This document shows, in pieces, positions 35,141 through 43,060 of a stretch of 64,000 nt of DNA. Position 1 is the first letter of the stretch, and each line of letters starts with the position of its first letter. This stretch comes from Drouetiella sp036703255 (lineage in GTDB: Bacteria; Cyanobacteriota; Cyanobacteriia; Elainellales; Elainellaceae), in assembly GCA_036703255.1 (NCBI GenBank), contig DATNPL010000068.1:1-64000 (forward strand), read 5' to 3'. Both the position numbers and the translations under genes were made by a program. Under the pieces are notes generated by a model that saw only the letters and a list, made by a program, of their open reading frames with translations, was not told where the DNA came from and ran no database searches.

Positions 35141-35181
35141 AAAAGAGGCTTTTGAAGAAGTCCTTCTCAAAAGCCTCTTTT
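35141..35181. terminator. Bidirectional terminator
   Basis: AAAAGAGGCTTTTGA (35141-35155) and TCAAAAGCCTCTTTT (35167-35181) form a perfect 15-bp stem flanked by A and T runs, between the convergent rhodanese and pyruvyltransferase-like genes. Confidence 0.92.
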
Positions 35182-35231
35182 AGTTTCAAGAAAATAGCAC
35201 CTAGTGCCTCAGACTGGCCTATCCGATGCGA

Positions 35232-36257
35232 TTAGAGCTTGATATGCTGAAATAGCGATTGCCCCTTGAACGCTTCACGACTCAGCGGATTAAATACTAG
35301 AGGTAATGGAAAAGACTCTAGAAAAGATTGAGCAGACCACTCTAAGGGTGACCAGTAGCGATCTAAATCGGAGATTATCTTTTCCCAAGCCGTTTCCTCA
35401 TTGAGGTCTTGACCGTAGACAAGAATCTTTTCTATGTTCAACCCGCTATAGAAATCTCGAAAGCGATGATCAATTCGGGCTTTCTGGTTTTGAAGGCGAA
35501 TAAAACGACCTCCTGCTCCAGCAATCTGGAAATAGGCGCAGGGAATCTGATAAGCCTCAGCAATGACCAGGCCATGTAAGCTGGTGCTGACAATTCGCTT
35601 ACATGAAGTGATTTCTTTTACTTTCTCCTCGAGTGACCCAAAGGTCGGCTGAGTTAGGGTTGTAATGATACGCACATCAGAGGCGATCGATTGAGGAATG
35701 CGGTAGCGAATCAGCTCTCTACGCACAATGGCAGCTTCGCCTAAAGCTTCCAATTCAGAAAGATGTACGATCACGCCTAGCTCATACCGTTTCTCAGAGG
35801 CAGGCTGCATGAGAGAAGGCAAAAACCAGACCGGATCACCATAGACCTCTGGTACTTCAATACCCTGATGCTGGAAAGTCTGAGCGCTAAAAGGCCCCCG
35901 CAAGGCATGAACCCGAAACTCTGTTTTGGGCGGTCGTTCGTAGAAGAATAAGCTACGAACGCTCGGGTGTCTTGCCTTATCGATTCCGGTTCCCCATAAG
36001 TGAACTTCACCGTTCCTCAAAGCATGACCAATTGTGCCTACACAGGCCAGCCTTTTTTGAGATGAATCAAAGTGGCGATGCACAATGGGCAGCCCTGATA
36101 ACGCGCTAATAATAATTGGGCTGAGTGCATCACCTAAATTAACAAGCGGTTGGTTGGGCGTGCTGGCCACCCAAGTGAGGGGCACAGACTGTGTATAGCG
36201 ATCGCGTACAAGTAGAGGATGAGGCCGATTTGCTGGTTTTCTTAGTAAGGTAATCAT
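35232..36257 (-). CDS. Polysaccharide pyruvyl transferase family protein
   Basis: A 341-residue member of the PS_pyruv_trans/CsaB-like glycosyltransferase-fold family. Landmarks are NLGDALSPIIISALSG (about 41-56), LWGTGI (about 87-92), ALRGPFSA (about 118-125) and the C-terminal STSLHGLVIAEAYQIP, the conserved His-Gly nucleotide-binding loop. Relatives add ketal pyruvate to surface polysaccharides. It has no sugar-gene neighbours here. Upstream on the same strand are the small membrane protein and a sulfur-type operator, so its regulation may be tied to sulfur supply, though the 75-base gap leaves this open. Confidence 0.82.
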   Translation of the reverse strand: MITLLRKPANRPHPLLVRDRYTQSVPLTWVASTPNQPLVNLGDALSPIIISALSGLPIVHRHFDSSQKRLACVGTIGHALRNGEVHLWGTGIDKARHPSVRSLFFYERPPKTEFRVHALRGPFSAQTFQHQGIEVPEVYGDPVWFLPSLMQPASEKRYELGVIVHLSELEALGEAAIVRRELIRYRIPQSIASDVRIITTLTQPTFGSLEEKVKEITSCKRIVSTSLHGLVIAEAYQIPCAYFQIAGAGGRFIRLQNQKARIDHRFRDFYSGLNIEKILVYGQDLNEETAWEKIISDLDRYWSPLEWSAQSFLESFPLPLVFNPLSREAFKGQSLFQHIKL

Positions 36258-36332
36258 GGGTCAACAGGGGAATGAATGAGTCTAGTGACGTAGCCTGTGT
36301 GGAGGGCGGGGAAATGAGGCGATGCGATCGGG

Positions 36333-36530
36333 CTAATTGAATCTGCGCCACTGTCGCCAGCTTTGATGGAGGTGAATGAACCCAAGGCTGATGACCACAA
36401 CAAAGATGATCCCGGCGATCGCCACATAGCCGCGTCCGTAGCTCCAGGGACGCTTGAGGCGGTATGGAGAAGATTTTTTCGATCGCGAGCTAATCAGTCC
36501 GAAACCTTGGACTTGGGTTGCACTTGCCAT
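36333..36530 (-). CDS. Small single-pass membrane protein
   Basis: A 65-residue protein: a basic N-terminal half (SRSKKSSPYRLKRPWSYGRG) and one membrane helix (GYVAIAGIIFVVVISLGF) followed by LHQSWRQWRRFN. The ATG at 36530 is chosen because AGGA lies 12 bases upstream; an ATG at 36539 is too close to that site. No family is recognised. It is the first gene downstream (leftward) of the palindrome at 36775-36812. It may form a unit with the pyruvyltransferase-like gene. The evidence for a real gene is the composition, the ribosome site and the operator. Confidence 0.55.
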   Translation of the reverse strand: MASATQVQGFGLISSRSKKSSPYRLKRPWSYGRGYVAIAGIIFVVVISLGFIHLHQSWRQWRRFN

Positions 36531-36580
36531 ACTTTTCATCTTTCCTGCTGTGAATGGTCTGCAATTTTTTAATCTAGCAG

Positions 36581-36700
36581 GGGTCAATTCCCCGCCGCTC
36601 TGCGGCGAAACTTCAAGCTTGCAATGTCAGCCATTGGCTGACGAGCAAAACGGGTTGCATACCCCGTCCGCTTGCGGCGGGGTCGTTGATTTGAATTCCA
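36581..36700. mobile_element. Possible IS200/IS605-type non-autonomous remnant
   Basis: CCCCGCCGC (36590-36598) is complementary to GCGGCGGGG (36674-36682). Each end also folds on itself: CGCCGC-TCT-GCGGCG on the left and CCCCGTCCGC-TT-GCGGCGGGG on the right. Hairpins of this kind near both ends with no transposase resemble palindrome-associated relics of IS200/IS605 elements. No target duplication is expected for that class, so support is structural only. Confidence 0.4.
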
Positions 36701-36774
36701 CTGGAGGCAGGATCGTTGAAAGCAACGCTCCGATAGTCCGCAAAGGCGATGCCTGTTTCCAGCTCGATCAATCT

Positions 36775-36812
36775 TTAATCTACTGTAAATCTACCAAATT
36801 ACCGTAAATTAA
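36775..36812. promoter_or_regulatory. Candidate sulfur-regulon operator, small membrane protein
   Basis: Left half TTAATCTACTGTA (36775-36787) and right half TACCGTAAATTAA (36800-36812), a near-perfect palindrome with a 12-base spacer. The Mrp operon ends to its right, so the only gene it can serve is leftward, 245 bases away, with the hairpin element in between. Confidence 0.65.
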
Positions 36813-36931
36813 TGTTATGAGAACTCTAACATGCTCAGTTTTCAAAATCAAGTAGATTTTGAACCGTAATTTCTCTATGGCTGCAACAACGATTCAAGCA
36901 GTCTCAGCAGATTGCAAGTTCTCTTGTTTTT

Positions 36932-36968
36932 GAGGTTTTGTAGCGTACTTCATGCGCCACAAAACCTC
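36932..36968. terminator. Terminator of the AprA-like/Mrp operon
   Basis: GAGGTTTTGTAGCG (36932-36945) pairs with CGCCACAAAACCTC (36955-36968) with one mismatch, 12 bases after the Mrp stop. It belongs to the same hairpin class as 17520 and 52964. Confidence 0.8.
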
Positions 36969-36979
36969 GATTTTCAAGT

Positions 36980-38020
36980 CTATTGAGGCTGTAAAAATTG
37001 ATGGGAAAAGGTAGCGCTCAAAGCGGCTGCGATTTGAGTAAATACCTGGCTGGCGATCGCATCTGCATTGGTCAACGTTAAGGGTTGCCCCCGATCTCCT
37101 CCCGCACACAACCGTGGATCGAGGGGAATCTGACCTAAAAGAGGGGCGGAGAGTTCGGTGGCGAGGTGCTGCCCGCCTCCATTGCCAAAGATCTCCATAG
37201 GCTGTCCCCCGCAAATTAAGTAGCTCATATTCTCGATAATACCTAGCACAGGTACACCAACGCGGCGAAACATATGAATACTGCGACGCACATCCGCGAT
37301 CGCCACCTCTTGTGGTGTAGTGACAAGTAGGACACCGCAGATTGGACTTTCCTGAATGATTGTGATCTGAGCATCTCCGGTACCGGGCGGCAGATCAATC
37401 AAGAGGTAGTCTAGATCTCCCCAATCCACTTCTTGAATGAATTGCGTAATAATTTTATGGAGAACAGGCCCACGCCAAGCTAAAGGATGATCGATTTCTG
37501 CCAATAGCCCCACCGACATGACTTTGATGCCGTGGGCTTGTAAGGGCAAAAACCGTTGACCGTTAGGCGTATCGATCACGCTCACGGTCGATCGCCCTAA
37601 CCCCAGCATTTGCGGAACATTAGGTCCATAGACATCTGCATCTAACAGCCCAACCTTAGCACCGCTTTGTCGTAGAGCGATCGCCAGATTGACGCTAGCA
37701 GTTGATTTACCGACTCCTCCTTTGCCGCTAGAAATCGCGAGTGTCGTTTTGACGCCTGGAATGGTGCAAACCTGAATATAGGTCTTCTTGCACCAGGATA
37801 ACGACGAGAGTCTGGTTTTGATTTCAGTTTGGAGATGCGCTTGGTGAGAGCCAATGTACAGACGCAGATAAATATATTCATCCACCACGCGCAGGTTTCG
37901 CACCATGCCTAAGCTGATGATGTCAGCATTCAGCGTGGGTTCAATCACCTGCTTTAAAGCTTGAATCACCTCTTGTTGATGGGCAGTGGTGAGGATGTCG
38001 GTAGGTGTAGCGCTCGTCAT
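36980..38020 (-). CDS. mrp: Mrp/ApbC-type Fe-S cluster carrier ATPase
   Basis: P-loop ATPase that binds and delivers iron-sulfur clusters. The 346 residues comprise a DUF59/MIP18-like N-terminal domain (1-90) and the ParA-like NTPase with SSGKGGVGKSTASVNLA (about 96-112), and the cluster-binding CxxC is absent as such: the usual MSxFxCPxC segment reads NMSYLICGGQ. The gene overlaps the HEAT-repeat gene by four bases and ends the AprA-like cluster. In that context it could load the clusters of the two-cluster ferredoxin. The altered cysteine motif is noted by eye and should be aligned. Confidence 0.92.
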   Translation of the reverse strand: MTSATPTDILTTAHQQEVIQALKQVIEPTLNADIISLGMVRNLRVVDEYIYLRLYIGSHQAHLQTEIKTRLSSLSWCKKTYIQVCTIPGVKTTLAISSGKGGVGKSTASVNLAIALRQSGAKVGLLDADVYGPNVPQMLGLGRSTVSVIDTPNGQRFLPLQAHGIKVMSVGLLAEIDHPLAWRGPVLHKIITQFIQEVDWGDLDYLLIDLPPGTGDAQITIIQESPICGVLLVTTPQEVAIADVRRSIHMFRRVGVPVLGIIENMSYLICGGQPMEIFGNGGGQHLATELSAPLLGQIPLDPRLCAGGDRGQPLTLTNADAIASQVFTQIAAALSATFSHQFLQPQ

Positions 38021-39000
38021 GGTGCTGAATGACTGGAGAGATCAAGAGGAACTTGAGCAGAGGCTTGAATTTTTTGAATGGAACGCTGTGCGTAAATACA
38101 AACTTCGCGATCGGGGTCATCTAAAGCTTGCTGTAAGGGGTGAAGCGCAGCCGCATGGCCAAGATTGCCGAGAGCGATCGCGGCTTCCTTCCTGACATCG
38201 GGAGACTCATCTGCTAGGGCTTGAATCCCAGCAGGGAGATAAGCCGGATCGGGCGTTTGCTGAAGGGCTTGTAGGATTGCCTTGCGGACTTGCCAGTGGG
38301 CATCAGGCAGTGCTGCTAACAGGGCAGGAATAGCCGTTTGATTGGCATGAATGGCCAGACCTTGAGCTGCATTGCGTCGAACCTGCCAATCTGAATCTGC
38401 AAGCGCTTGGCTCAGGAGCGAAATTACTTCTGCATCAGCAAGATGCCCTAACGTCAAAGCGGTTGACCGCCGAACTGTCTCATCTGGATCTTGGAGCAGT
38501 CTTAGCGCAGGCGGACATTGCCTGACTTGGTTGAGATAGCGCAGTGTCGTAACTGCCGCTTCTCGAAGCTGAGGCTGAGGCGACGTAAAGAAAGGCATGA
38601 TGTCTGGGAGAGCCTGAGCATCGTGAATCTTGCGGAGCAGGATTAAAATATTTAATTGCATGTTCTCGTTATTTTGATGCAGTTTATCCAGCAGCAAGCG
38701 CAGATGATCGGGGGTGATTAATTCATTAAGGGCAGATAGAGCGTCGCTACGAATCTCCTCCTCTGGAGCAGCAAAACAGTTGAGCAAAGCCGGAACGGCA
38801 ACCGGATCAGCCAACTCCCAGAGAGCCGCGATCGCAATCTTTTGCACCGCAGGGCTTTCGTCTTTGAGCGCTGCAATCAGGGCATCAAGTGCAGCCTCAT
38901 CGCCCAAATGTTGTAGGGTTTTGACGGCAACTAGGCGATCGGATAATGAGGGGGACTGTAATAATTCAATCCACTCATCGAGTTCTGTGTTGGTCAACAT
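38017..39000 (-). CDS. HEAT/PBS-lyase-type repeat protein
   Basis: A 327-residue alpha-solenoid with about nine HEAT-like repeats of 30-31 residues across its length. Typical units are RLVAVKTLQHLGDEAALDAL and WQVRRNAAQGLAIHANQTAI. Such proteins act as scaffolds or, in phycobilisome work, lyases; no lyase-specific context is seen here. It is held tightly between the ferredoxin gene (26 bases) and mrp (4-base overlap), so it is most likely an accessory or assembly factor for the AprA-like/ferredoxin enzyme. That role is inferred from the operon only. Confidence 0.88.
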   Translation of the reverse strand: MLTNTELDEWIELLQSPSLSDRLVAVKTLQHLGDEAALDALIAALKDESPAVQKIAIAALWELADPVAVPALLNCFAAPEEEIRSDALSALNELITPDHLRLLLDKLHQNNENMQLNILILLRKIHDAQALPDIMPFFTSPQPQLREAAVTTLRYLNQVRQCPPALRLLQDPDETVRRSTALTLGHLADAEVISLLSQALADSDWQVRRNAAQGLAIHANQTAIPALLAALPDAHWQVRKAILQALQQTPDPAYLPAGIQALADESPDVRKEAAIALGNLGHAAALHPLQQALDDPDREVCIYAQRSIQKIQASAQVPLDLSSHSAP

Positions 39001-39026
39001 GGCAAATTAGGGTTATCGCATTAGGG

Positions 39027-39254
39027 TTATCGCAGTAGAAAAGGAATCTGCACTGTAATGGCCTGCGTGGGGCATTCTTTCTCACAGGGTAAACAGAACC
39101 AGCATTCGTCATATTTCATGTAAGCTTTGCCTGTTTGAGGATCTTTTGCGAGTACATCCAGAGGACAGACTTCGATACAGGCTGTGCATTTTTCTAGACA
39201 CTTAGATTCATCTACCAAAACAGGAACATCGACTCTTTGGTTAATGAGCGCCAT
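39027..39254 (-). CDS. Two-cluster 4Fe-4S ferredoxin, AprB-like
   Basis: A 75-residue ferredoxin with two [4Fe-4S] motifs, CLEKCTACIEVCP (about 19-31) and CWFCLPCEKECP (about 51-62). The spacing and the AVLVDESKC-like opening resemble the beta subunit of adenylylsulfate reductase and small ferredoxins paired with AprA-like flavoproteins. It lacks the long tail of true AprB. An AGGAG lies upstream. It is separated from its presumed flavoprotein partner by 303 bases that hold a MITE-like element. It should pass electrons to or from the flavoprotein. Confidence 0.92.
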   Translation of the reverse strand: MALINQRVDVPVLVDESKCLEKCTACIEVCPLDVLAKDPQTGKAYMKYDECWFCLPCEKECPTQAITVQIPFLLR

Positions 39255-39557
39255 TGCTTTTGATATCTCCTAGTGCAGGTTAAAATCCGAACCTTGGGGG
39301 TGATCCCCCAAACCCCCTTCTGGGGGACGAGCGCTTCCCCCAGACCCCCTCCGAAGGGATGGACTGTAGGCAGGAGAAGGCGCTTCGCATTACCACCAAG
39401 TTTCATTCCCTTCCTTCCTCACCCATGCGAAGCGCCCCATGCCGCCAACCCTTAACCTCATCTGGAGGGGGTTTGGGGGACGCAGCCGTCCCTCAATGGG
39501 GGGATTGGGGGGAAACCCCCCAAGGCTCGGATTCCCAATCCTCGAATTCCCAACCTA
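39255..39557. other. Gap in the AprA-like operon occupied by a MITE-like element
   Basis: The stretch is almost wholly the hairpin-rich element at 39284-39533. No gene is supported; frames here have C-rich low-complexity translations. Confidence 0.7.
39284..39533. mobile_element. MITE-like element with terminal inverted repeats
   Basis: Ends are AATCCGAACCTTGGGGG (39284-39300) and CCCCCAAGGCTCGGATT (39517-39533), inverted repeats with one mismatch in 17; similarity continues inward through CCCCC/GGGGG blocks. Inside is another perfect inverted pair, GGCGCTTCGCAT (39379-39390) and ATGCGAAGCGCC (39425-39436). The size (250 bp), absence of coding and strong secondary structure fit a non-autonomous element. 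No clear target-site duplication was found. Confidence 0.65.
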
Positions 39558-41270
39558 TCAACGCATCGCCACATCATAGGCTTCTCGCTGCAAATTTACC
39601 TCTACCACATAAGGTTCGATCGCCCGCTTAAACAAAACCATCCCCGACTCCTCTTTTTTTAGGTTCACATGGCAGAACCATTCATCATCATTCTTCTCAG
39701 GAAAATCTAGGCGATAGTGATATAACCCCCAACGGCTCTCTCTTCGATACAGCGAGGCTCGTGCCGCCATTTCCGCACAGTCTCGAATAAAGTGAACCTC
39801 CATGCACCGCATCAGCTCATGCGGATCACGCGCCCCCATTTGATCCAAGGTTTCGGAATAGCGCATAAAGCTTTGCAGACCGATCGCCATCTTATTGCCC
39901 GACTTAGGCGGTTGCAAATAGTCATTTACCAAACGCCGTAGCTTATATTCAATCTGCGTATGCGGCACGCCATTCGGTCGATGCAGCGGGGCGTAAATTC
40001 GTGTTTTCTCTGCCTCCAAAACATCTGCATCCGGTTCCAAATGCTCCAAATTCTGGCTGTAGGCTACAGCGTGAATCCCAGCAATTCGCCCAAACACAAA
40101 TGCCCCAATCATGTAGTTGTGCGGCACGCTAGCCATATCTCCAGCCGCATAGAGTCCTGCTACCGTAGTCTGTGCATGCTCATTCACCCAAACGCCAGAA
40201 GCACTATGTCCGCTACACAGCCCAATCTCTGAAATATTCATCTCAACGCCATGCGTGCGGTAGTCTTCGCCTCTACCCTGGTGAAATCTTTCTCGACTGG
40301 GGCGCTCATTGGCCCAAAGAATCCTCTCAATTTCAGCGATTGTATCTTCATCTAGATGCGTCATCTGCATCTGAATCGGGCCTTTGCCAGAGTTCAGCTC
40401 CTTCCAAACCTCCAGCATCATTTGCCCACTCCAGTAATCGCAATTAATGAAGCGGTGACCTTCAGCGTTAGCCGTATGGGCACCAAAAGGGCCAGCAACA
40501 TAGGCACAAGCAGGGCCGTTGTAATCCTTAATCAGCGGATTGACCTGAAAACATTCAATATTGGTGAGTTCTGCGCCTGCATGATAGGCCATCGAGTAGC
40601 CATCGCCTGCGTTGGTAGGATTCTCGTAAGTGCCATAGAGATAGCCCGACTCCGGCAGCCCTAGTCTGCCACAAGCTCCTGTACAGAGGATAACGGCCTT
40701 GGCTTGAATCACCACAAAGTGACCTTGCCGCACATCAAATCCAACCGCCCCGATCGCCCGTCCTGCCTGTACCAACACCCTAGTCGCCATCACCCGATTG
40801 GTGACGTTCACCTTATGGCGCTTCACCTGACGCGCCAGGATCGTTTTCAAGTCTTTCCCTTCTGGCATGGGCAGCACGTACTTGCCCACGCGATGCACCT
40901 GCTTCAAGTCATAGTTCCCCTGTGCATCCTTCTGGAACTTAACGCCCCAGCTCTCTAGCTCTTGAATCGTTTCGTAGCCTAACTTACCTGTTTGATAAAC
41001 CGCCTTTTGGTTCAAGATGCCATCGTTGGCGATCGTCACTTCTCGCACATACTGCTCTGGCGTAGAATGTCCAGGAATCACGGCGGTGTTAACCCCATCC
41101 ATTCCCATAGCGATCGCACCACTGCGCCGAATATTCGCCTTCTCCAGAATTAGCACCGCTCCATTGGGATTAGCCTGCTTCGCTTTGATGGCTGCCATAG
41201 TGCCTGCTGTGCCGCCACCAATCACCAGCACATCTGTTTTTATCCATTGCGTATCGCTTGGAATAGTCAT
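39558..41270 (-). CDS. AprA-like FAD-dependent oxidoreductase
   Basis: A 570-residue flavoprotein of the succinate dehydrogenase/fumarate reductase/adenylylsulfate reductase superfamily. The FAD Rossmann loop is VLVIGGGTAGTMAA (about 14-27); SGAIAMGMDGVNTAV and the later GLYAAGDMASVPHNYMIGAF (about 375-394) are family motifs. It is closest in feel to AprA-like subunits, which pair with a two-cluster ferredoxin, as here. The window has no APS-dissimilation genes, so classical sulfate-reducer or sulfur-oxidiser function is unlikely. Its cluster with a sulfonate-type binding protein suggests reduction or oxidation of a sulfur compound. The substrate is unknown. Confidence 0.9.
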   Translation of the reverse strand: MTIPSDTQWIKTDVLVIGGGTAGTMAAIKAKQANPNGAVLILEKANIRRSGAIAMGMDGVNTAVIPGHSTPEQYVREVTIANDGILNQKAVYQTGKLGYETIQELESWGVKFQKDAQGNYDLKQVHRVGKYVLPMPEGKDLKTILARQVKRHKVNVTNRVMATRVLVQAGRAIGAVGFDVRQGHFVVIQAKAVILCTGACGRLGLPESGYLYGTYENPTNAGDGYSMAYHAGAELTNIECFQVNPLIKDYNGPACAYVAGPFGAHTANAEGHRFINCDYWSGQMMLEVWKELNSGKGPIQMQMTHLDEDTIAEIERILWANERPSRERFHQGRGEDYRTHGVEMNISEIGLCSGHSASGVWVNEHAQTTVAGLYAAGDMASVPHNYMIGAFVFGRIAGIHAVAYSQNLEHLEPDADVLEAEKTRIYAPLHRPNGVPHTQIEYKLRRLVNDYLQPPKSGNKMAIGLQSFMRYSETLDQMGARDPHELMRCMEVHFIRDCAEMAARASLYRRESRWGLYHYRLDFPEKNDDEWFCHVNLKKEESGMVLFKRAIEPYVVEVNLQREAYDVAMR

Positions 41271-41347
41271 TTAAACACCGCCCGATTTTTCAAAATAAAA
41301 AGGAATCTTCAGGATATTGCCAGTTCTCCAGCTATTCCTTTTCAGAA

Positions 41348-42397
41348 CTAGTTACCTGTCCAGACGGCATCCTGTACCTTGACTGACTTTGGAATCAGCT
41401 TAATATCAAGGAAGGTATCTGCAATCTTCTGCTGCTCTTTAATCACGGCCTCCGTTAGAGGTAAAACCCCGTAATCACGCCGCTTCTCTGCCTTTTCCAG
41501 TACGGCGGCATCAATACCGAGTGAAGGCGCAAGAAACTGAGCCACTTCCGTAGGGTTTTGCTTCGCCCAATCGCTCACCTTTGTCACTTCAGCCAGCACT
41601 GTCTTCAGACTTTCTGGGCTTTTCTCAATAAAAGATTGAGCGGCTAAATAGTAGCCTCGGTTAGGAGCTAGCCCGGTCGCATCTTTAATAATTCTTGCGT
41701 CTGCTTTTTGCTCTGCAACAGACAAATAAGGGTCCCAAATTGCCCAGGCATCAATGTTGCGTCCCTCAAATGCAGCACGGGCATCGGCAGGGGCAAGATG
41801 AACGATCTCAACATCGCTTAGCTTCAGTCCGGCTGATTGCAGTGCCTTCACAGCCAGGTAATTGGTGTTAGAGCCTTTGGCAAAGGCCAGCTTTTTACCC
41901 TTGAGATCAGACAGCTTTTGGATCGGTGAATCCTTGGGAACGACGATCGCTTCTCCTTGAGGACTCCACGGATCATAAGCCACATAGCGCACGGGCGTTC
42001 CGGCTGCCTGGGCAAAAATTGGCGGTGCCTCTCCGGTGTAGCCAAAGTCAATCGAGCCTGCATTCATGGCTTCCAGCATTGGGGGGCCTGCCGGAAACTC
42101 TGTCCACTCCACTGAACTCCCAGAAGCGGCCAATGCTTTTTCCAGATCTCCGCGCGACTTCAGGGCGCTAAGGATCGTTGCCGCTTTTTGATAACCAATA
42201 TGGACAACCACAGCCGCACTTGGGCTAGAGGATGCCGCTGGATTTGCAGGAACACTAGATGTACAGGCAGAAAGCGCTAGGCTCAGCCCCAAACCAGCGG
42301 TGAAGAGGAACAGCGTGAAAGTGCGGTGACGCCTAAATGGCTGAACCAATAGCTTTGAAAGATTCCATATCCAGCTCTGCTGAAGGTGAATAGACAT
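41348..42397 (-). CDS. SsuA-like sulfonate-binding lipoprotein, orphan
   Basis: A 349-residue periplasmic binding protein closely related to the SsuA at 11.25 kb (shared segments GPPMLEAMNAG, FDFG/IDFGYTGEAPPIFAQAAG and LAPADARAAFE). The signal sequence is longer than usual and ends in lipobox LSAC near residue 44. It starts the leftward cluster that continues with the AprA-like flavoprotein 77 bases later. No permease or ATPase accompanies it, so it may share SsuBC or TauBC. The operator 48 bases upstream is one of the best matches. The ligand may be the substrate of the AprA-like enzyme. Confidence 0.9.
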   Translation of the reverse strand: MSIHLQQSWIWNLSKLLVQPFRRHRTFTLFLFTAGLGLSLALSACTSSVPANPAASSSPSAAVVVHIGYQKAATILSALKSRGDLEKALAASGSSVEWTEFPAGPPMLEAMNAGSIDFGYTGEAPPIFAQAAGTPVRYVAYDPWSPQGEAIVVPKDSPIQKLSDLKGKKLAFAKGSNTNYLAVKALQSAGLKLSDVEIVHLAPADARAAFEGRNIDAWAIWDPYLSVAEQKADARIIKDATGLAPNRGYYLAAQSFIEKSPESLKTVLAEVTKVSDWAKQNPTEVAQFLAPSLGIDAAVLEKAEKRRDYGVLPLTEAVIKEQQKIADTFLDIKLIPKSVKVQDAVWTGN

Positions 42398-42444
42398 AGA
42401 AAAATTAGCCTGAAAATGGAGGACTTGTGCTGCGCTATCCTAAA

Positions 42445-42482
42445 TTAATCTACGGTAACTTGGTCGGCTTATAGGATTTAGC
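42445..42482. promoter_or_regulatory. Candidate sulfur-regulon operator, AprA-like cluster
   Basis: Left half TTAATCTACGGTA (42445-42457) is identical to that of the ssu site; the right half TATAGGATTTAGC (42470-42482) is weaker. It ends 48 bases before the binding-protein start. Confidence 0.6.
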
Positions 42483-42934
42483 ACTTCAGAGTATGGCATA
42501 CTCATAGATCAAAATCAAATGAGAGAAACCCATTATTTTCTCTTATTGTTAAGAAGGAAAAGAATATTTGATTTTATCAATCGATCCATATTGCAACGAA
42601 AACGAGAAAAGAGATAAATCTTGCTCGTTTATGAGTCGTATATTTAAGAATTCGAGAGAACGCTGAAAGCAAAAGTAGAATTTCGATCGCGCCATCCATT
42701 TGTACATCGTTCTGCGTCAAGATTTCGGAATGAGATTCTTTGTAATAACTTTTACTTGGTTCCTATTAAAGGATTTAATCATCTACATAGGATGAATATA
42801 AAAGGGATAAAGTAAGTTATAAAAAGAGAACATGATACAAAAAAATACTCCCTTAAAGTCTTCCATTCTCTGCCCAGATTTAAGGATTCACTACTGTCTT
42901 GAGAGGTGTCTTGCAAAGGAGTGAAAATAATAAA

Positions 42935-42977
42935 GGACAGCTTGTTAGGCGGGCGCTGCCGACTCAACAAACTGTCC
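42935..42977 (-). terminator. Terminator of DUF305 gene
   Basis: GGACAGCTTGTT (42935-42946) and AACAAACTGTCC (42966-42977) pair with one mismatch; on the minus strand the stem is followed by TTTATTATTTTC. Confidence 0.75.
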
Positions 42978-43060
42978 TGGGTTTACCTGCTTTAAATAGC
43001 GTGAAGTTAAGCTTTTGGAGGGCGATTAACTAGCCCACCCACTAGCGCCACCCCGACTCG

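Larger units (their letters stand above)
36531..36979. other. Intergenic region with hairpin element, operator and terminator
   Basis: From left to right it holds a GC-rich inverted-repeat element (36581-36700), a candidate operator (36775-36812) and the hairpin that ends the Mrp operon (36932-36968). No additional gene is supported. Confidence 0.6.
42398..43060. other. Intergenic region between AprA-like cluster and DUF305 gene
   Basis: It holds the operator at 42445-42482 and the terminator hairpin at 42935-42977. The AT-rich middle (42490-42930) shows no gene with recognisable content; a 63-codon minus-strand frame at 42779-42970 overlaps the hairpin and is not accepted. Confidence 0.5.

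Noticed and set aside
39254..39557. CRISPR array
   Set aside because: The repeats are inverted and G/C-block-like, with no regular direct repeats or unique spacers and no cas genes nearby.
39273..39631. Short plus-strand frames rich in Pro and Arg
   Set aside because: They are translations of the C-rich MITE-like element and of the antisense of the flavoprotein gene.
42779..42970. A 63-codon minus-strand frame
   Set aside because: It overlaps the terminator hairpin of the DUF305 gene, is rich in Phe/Ile from AT-rich DNA and has no ribosome site.
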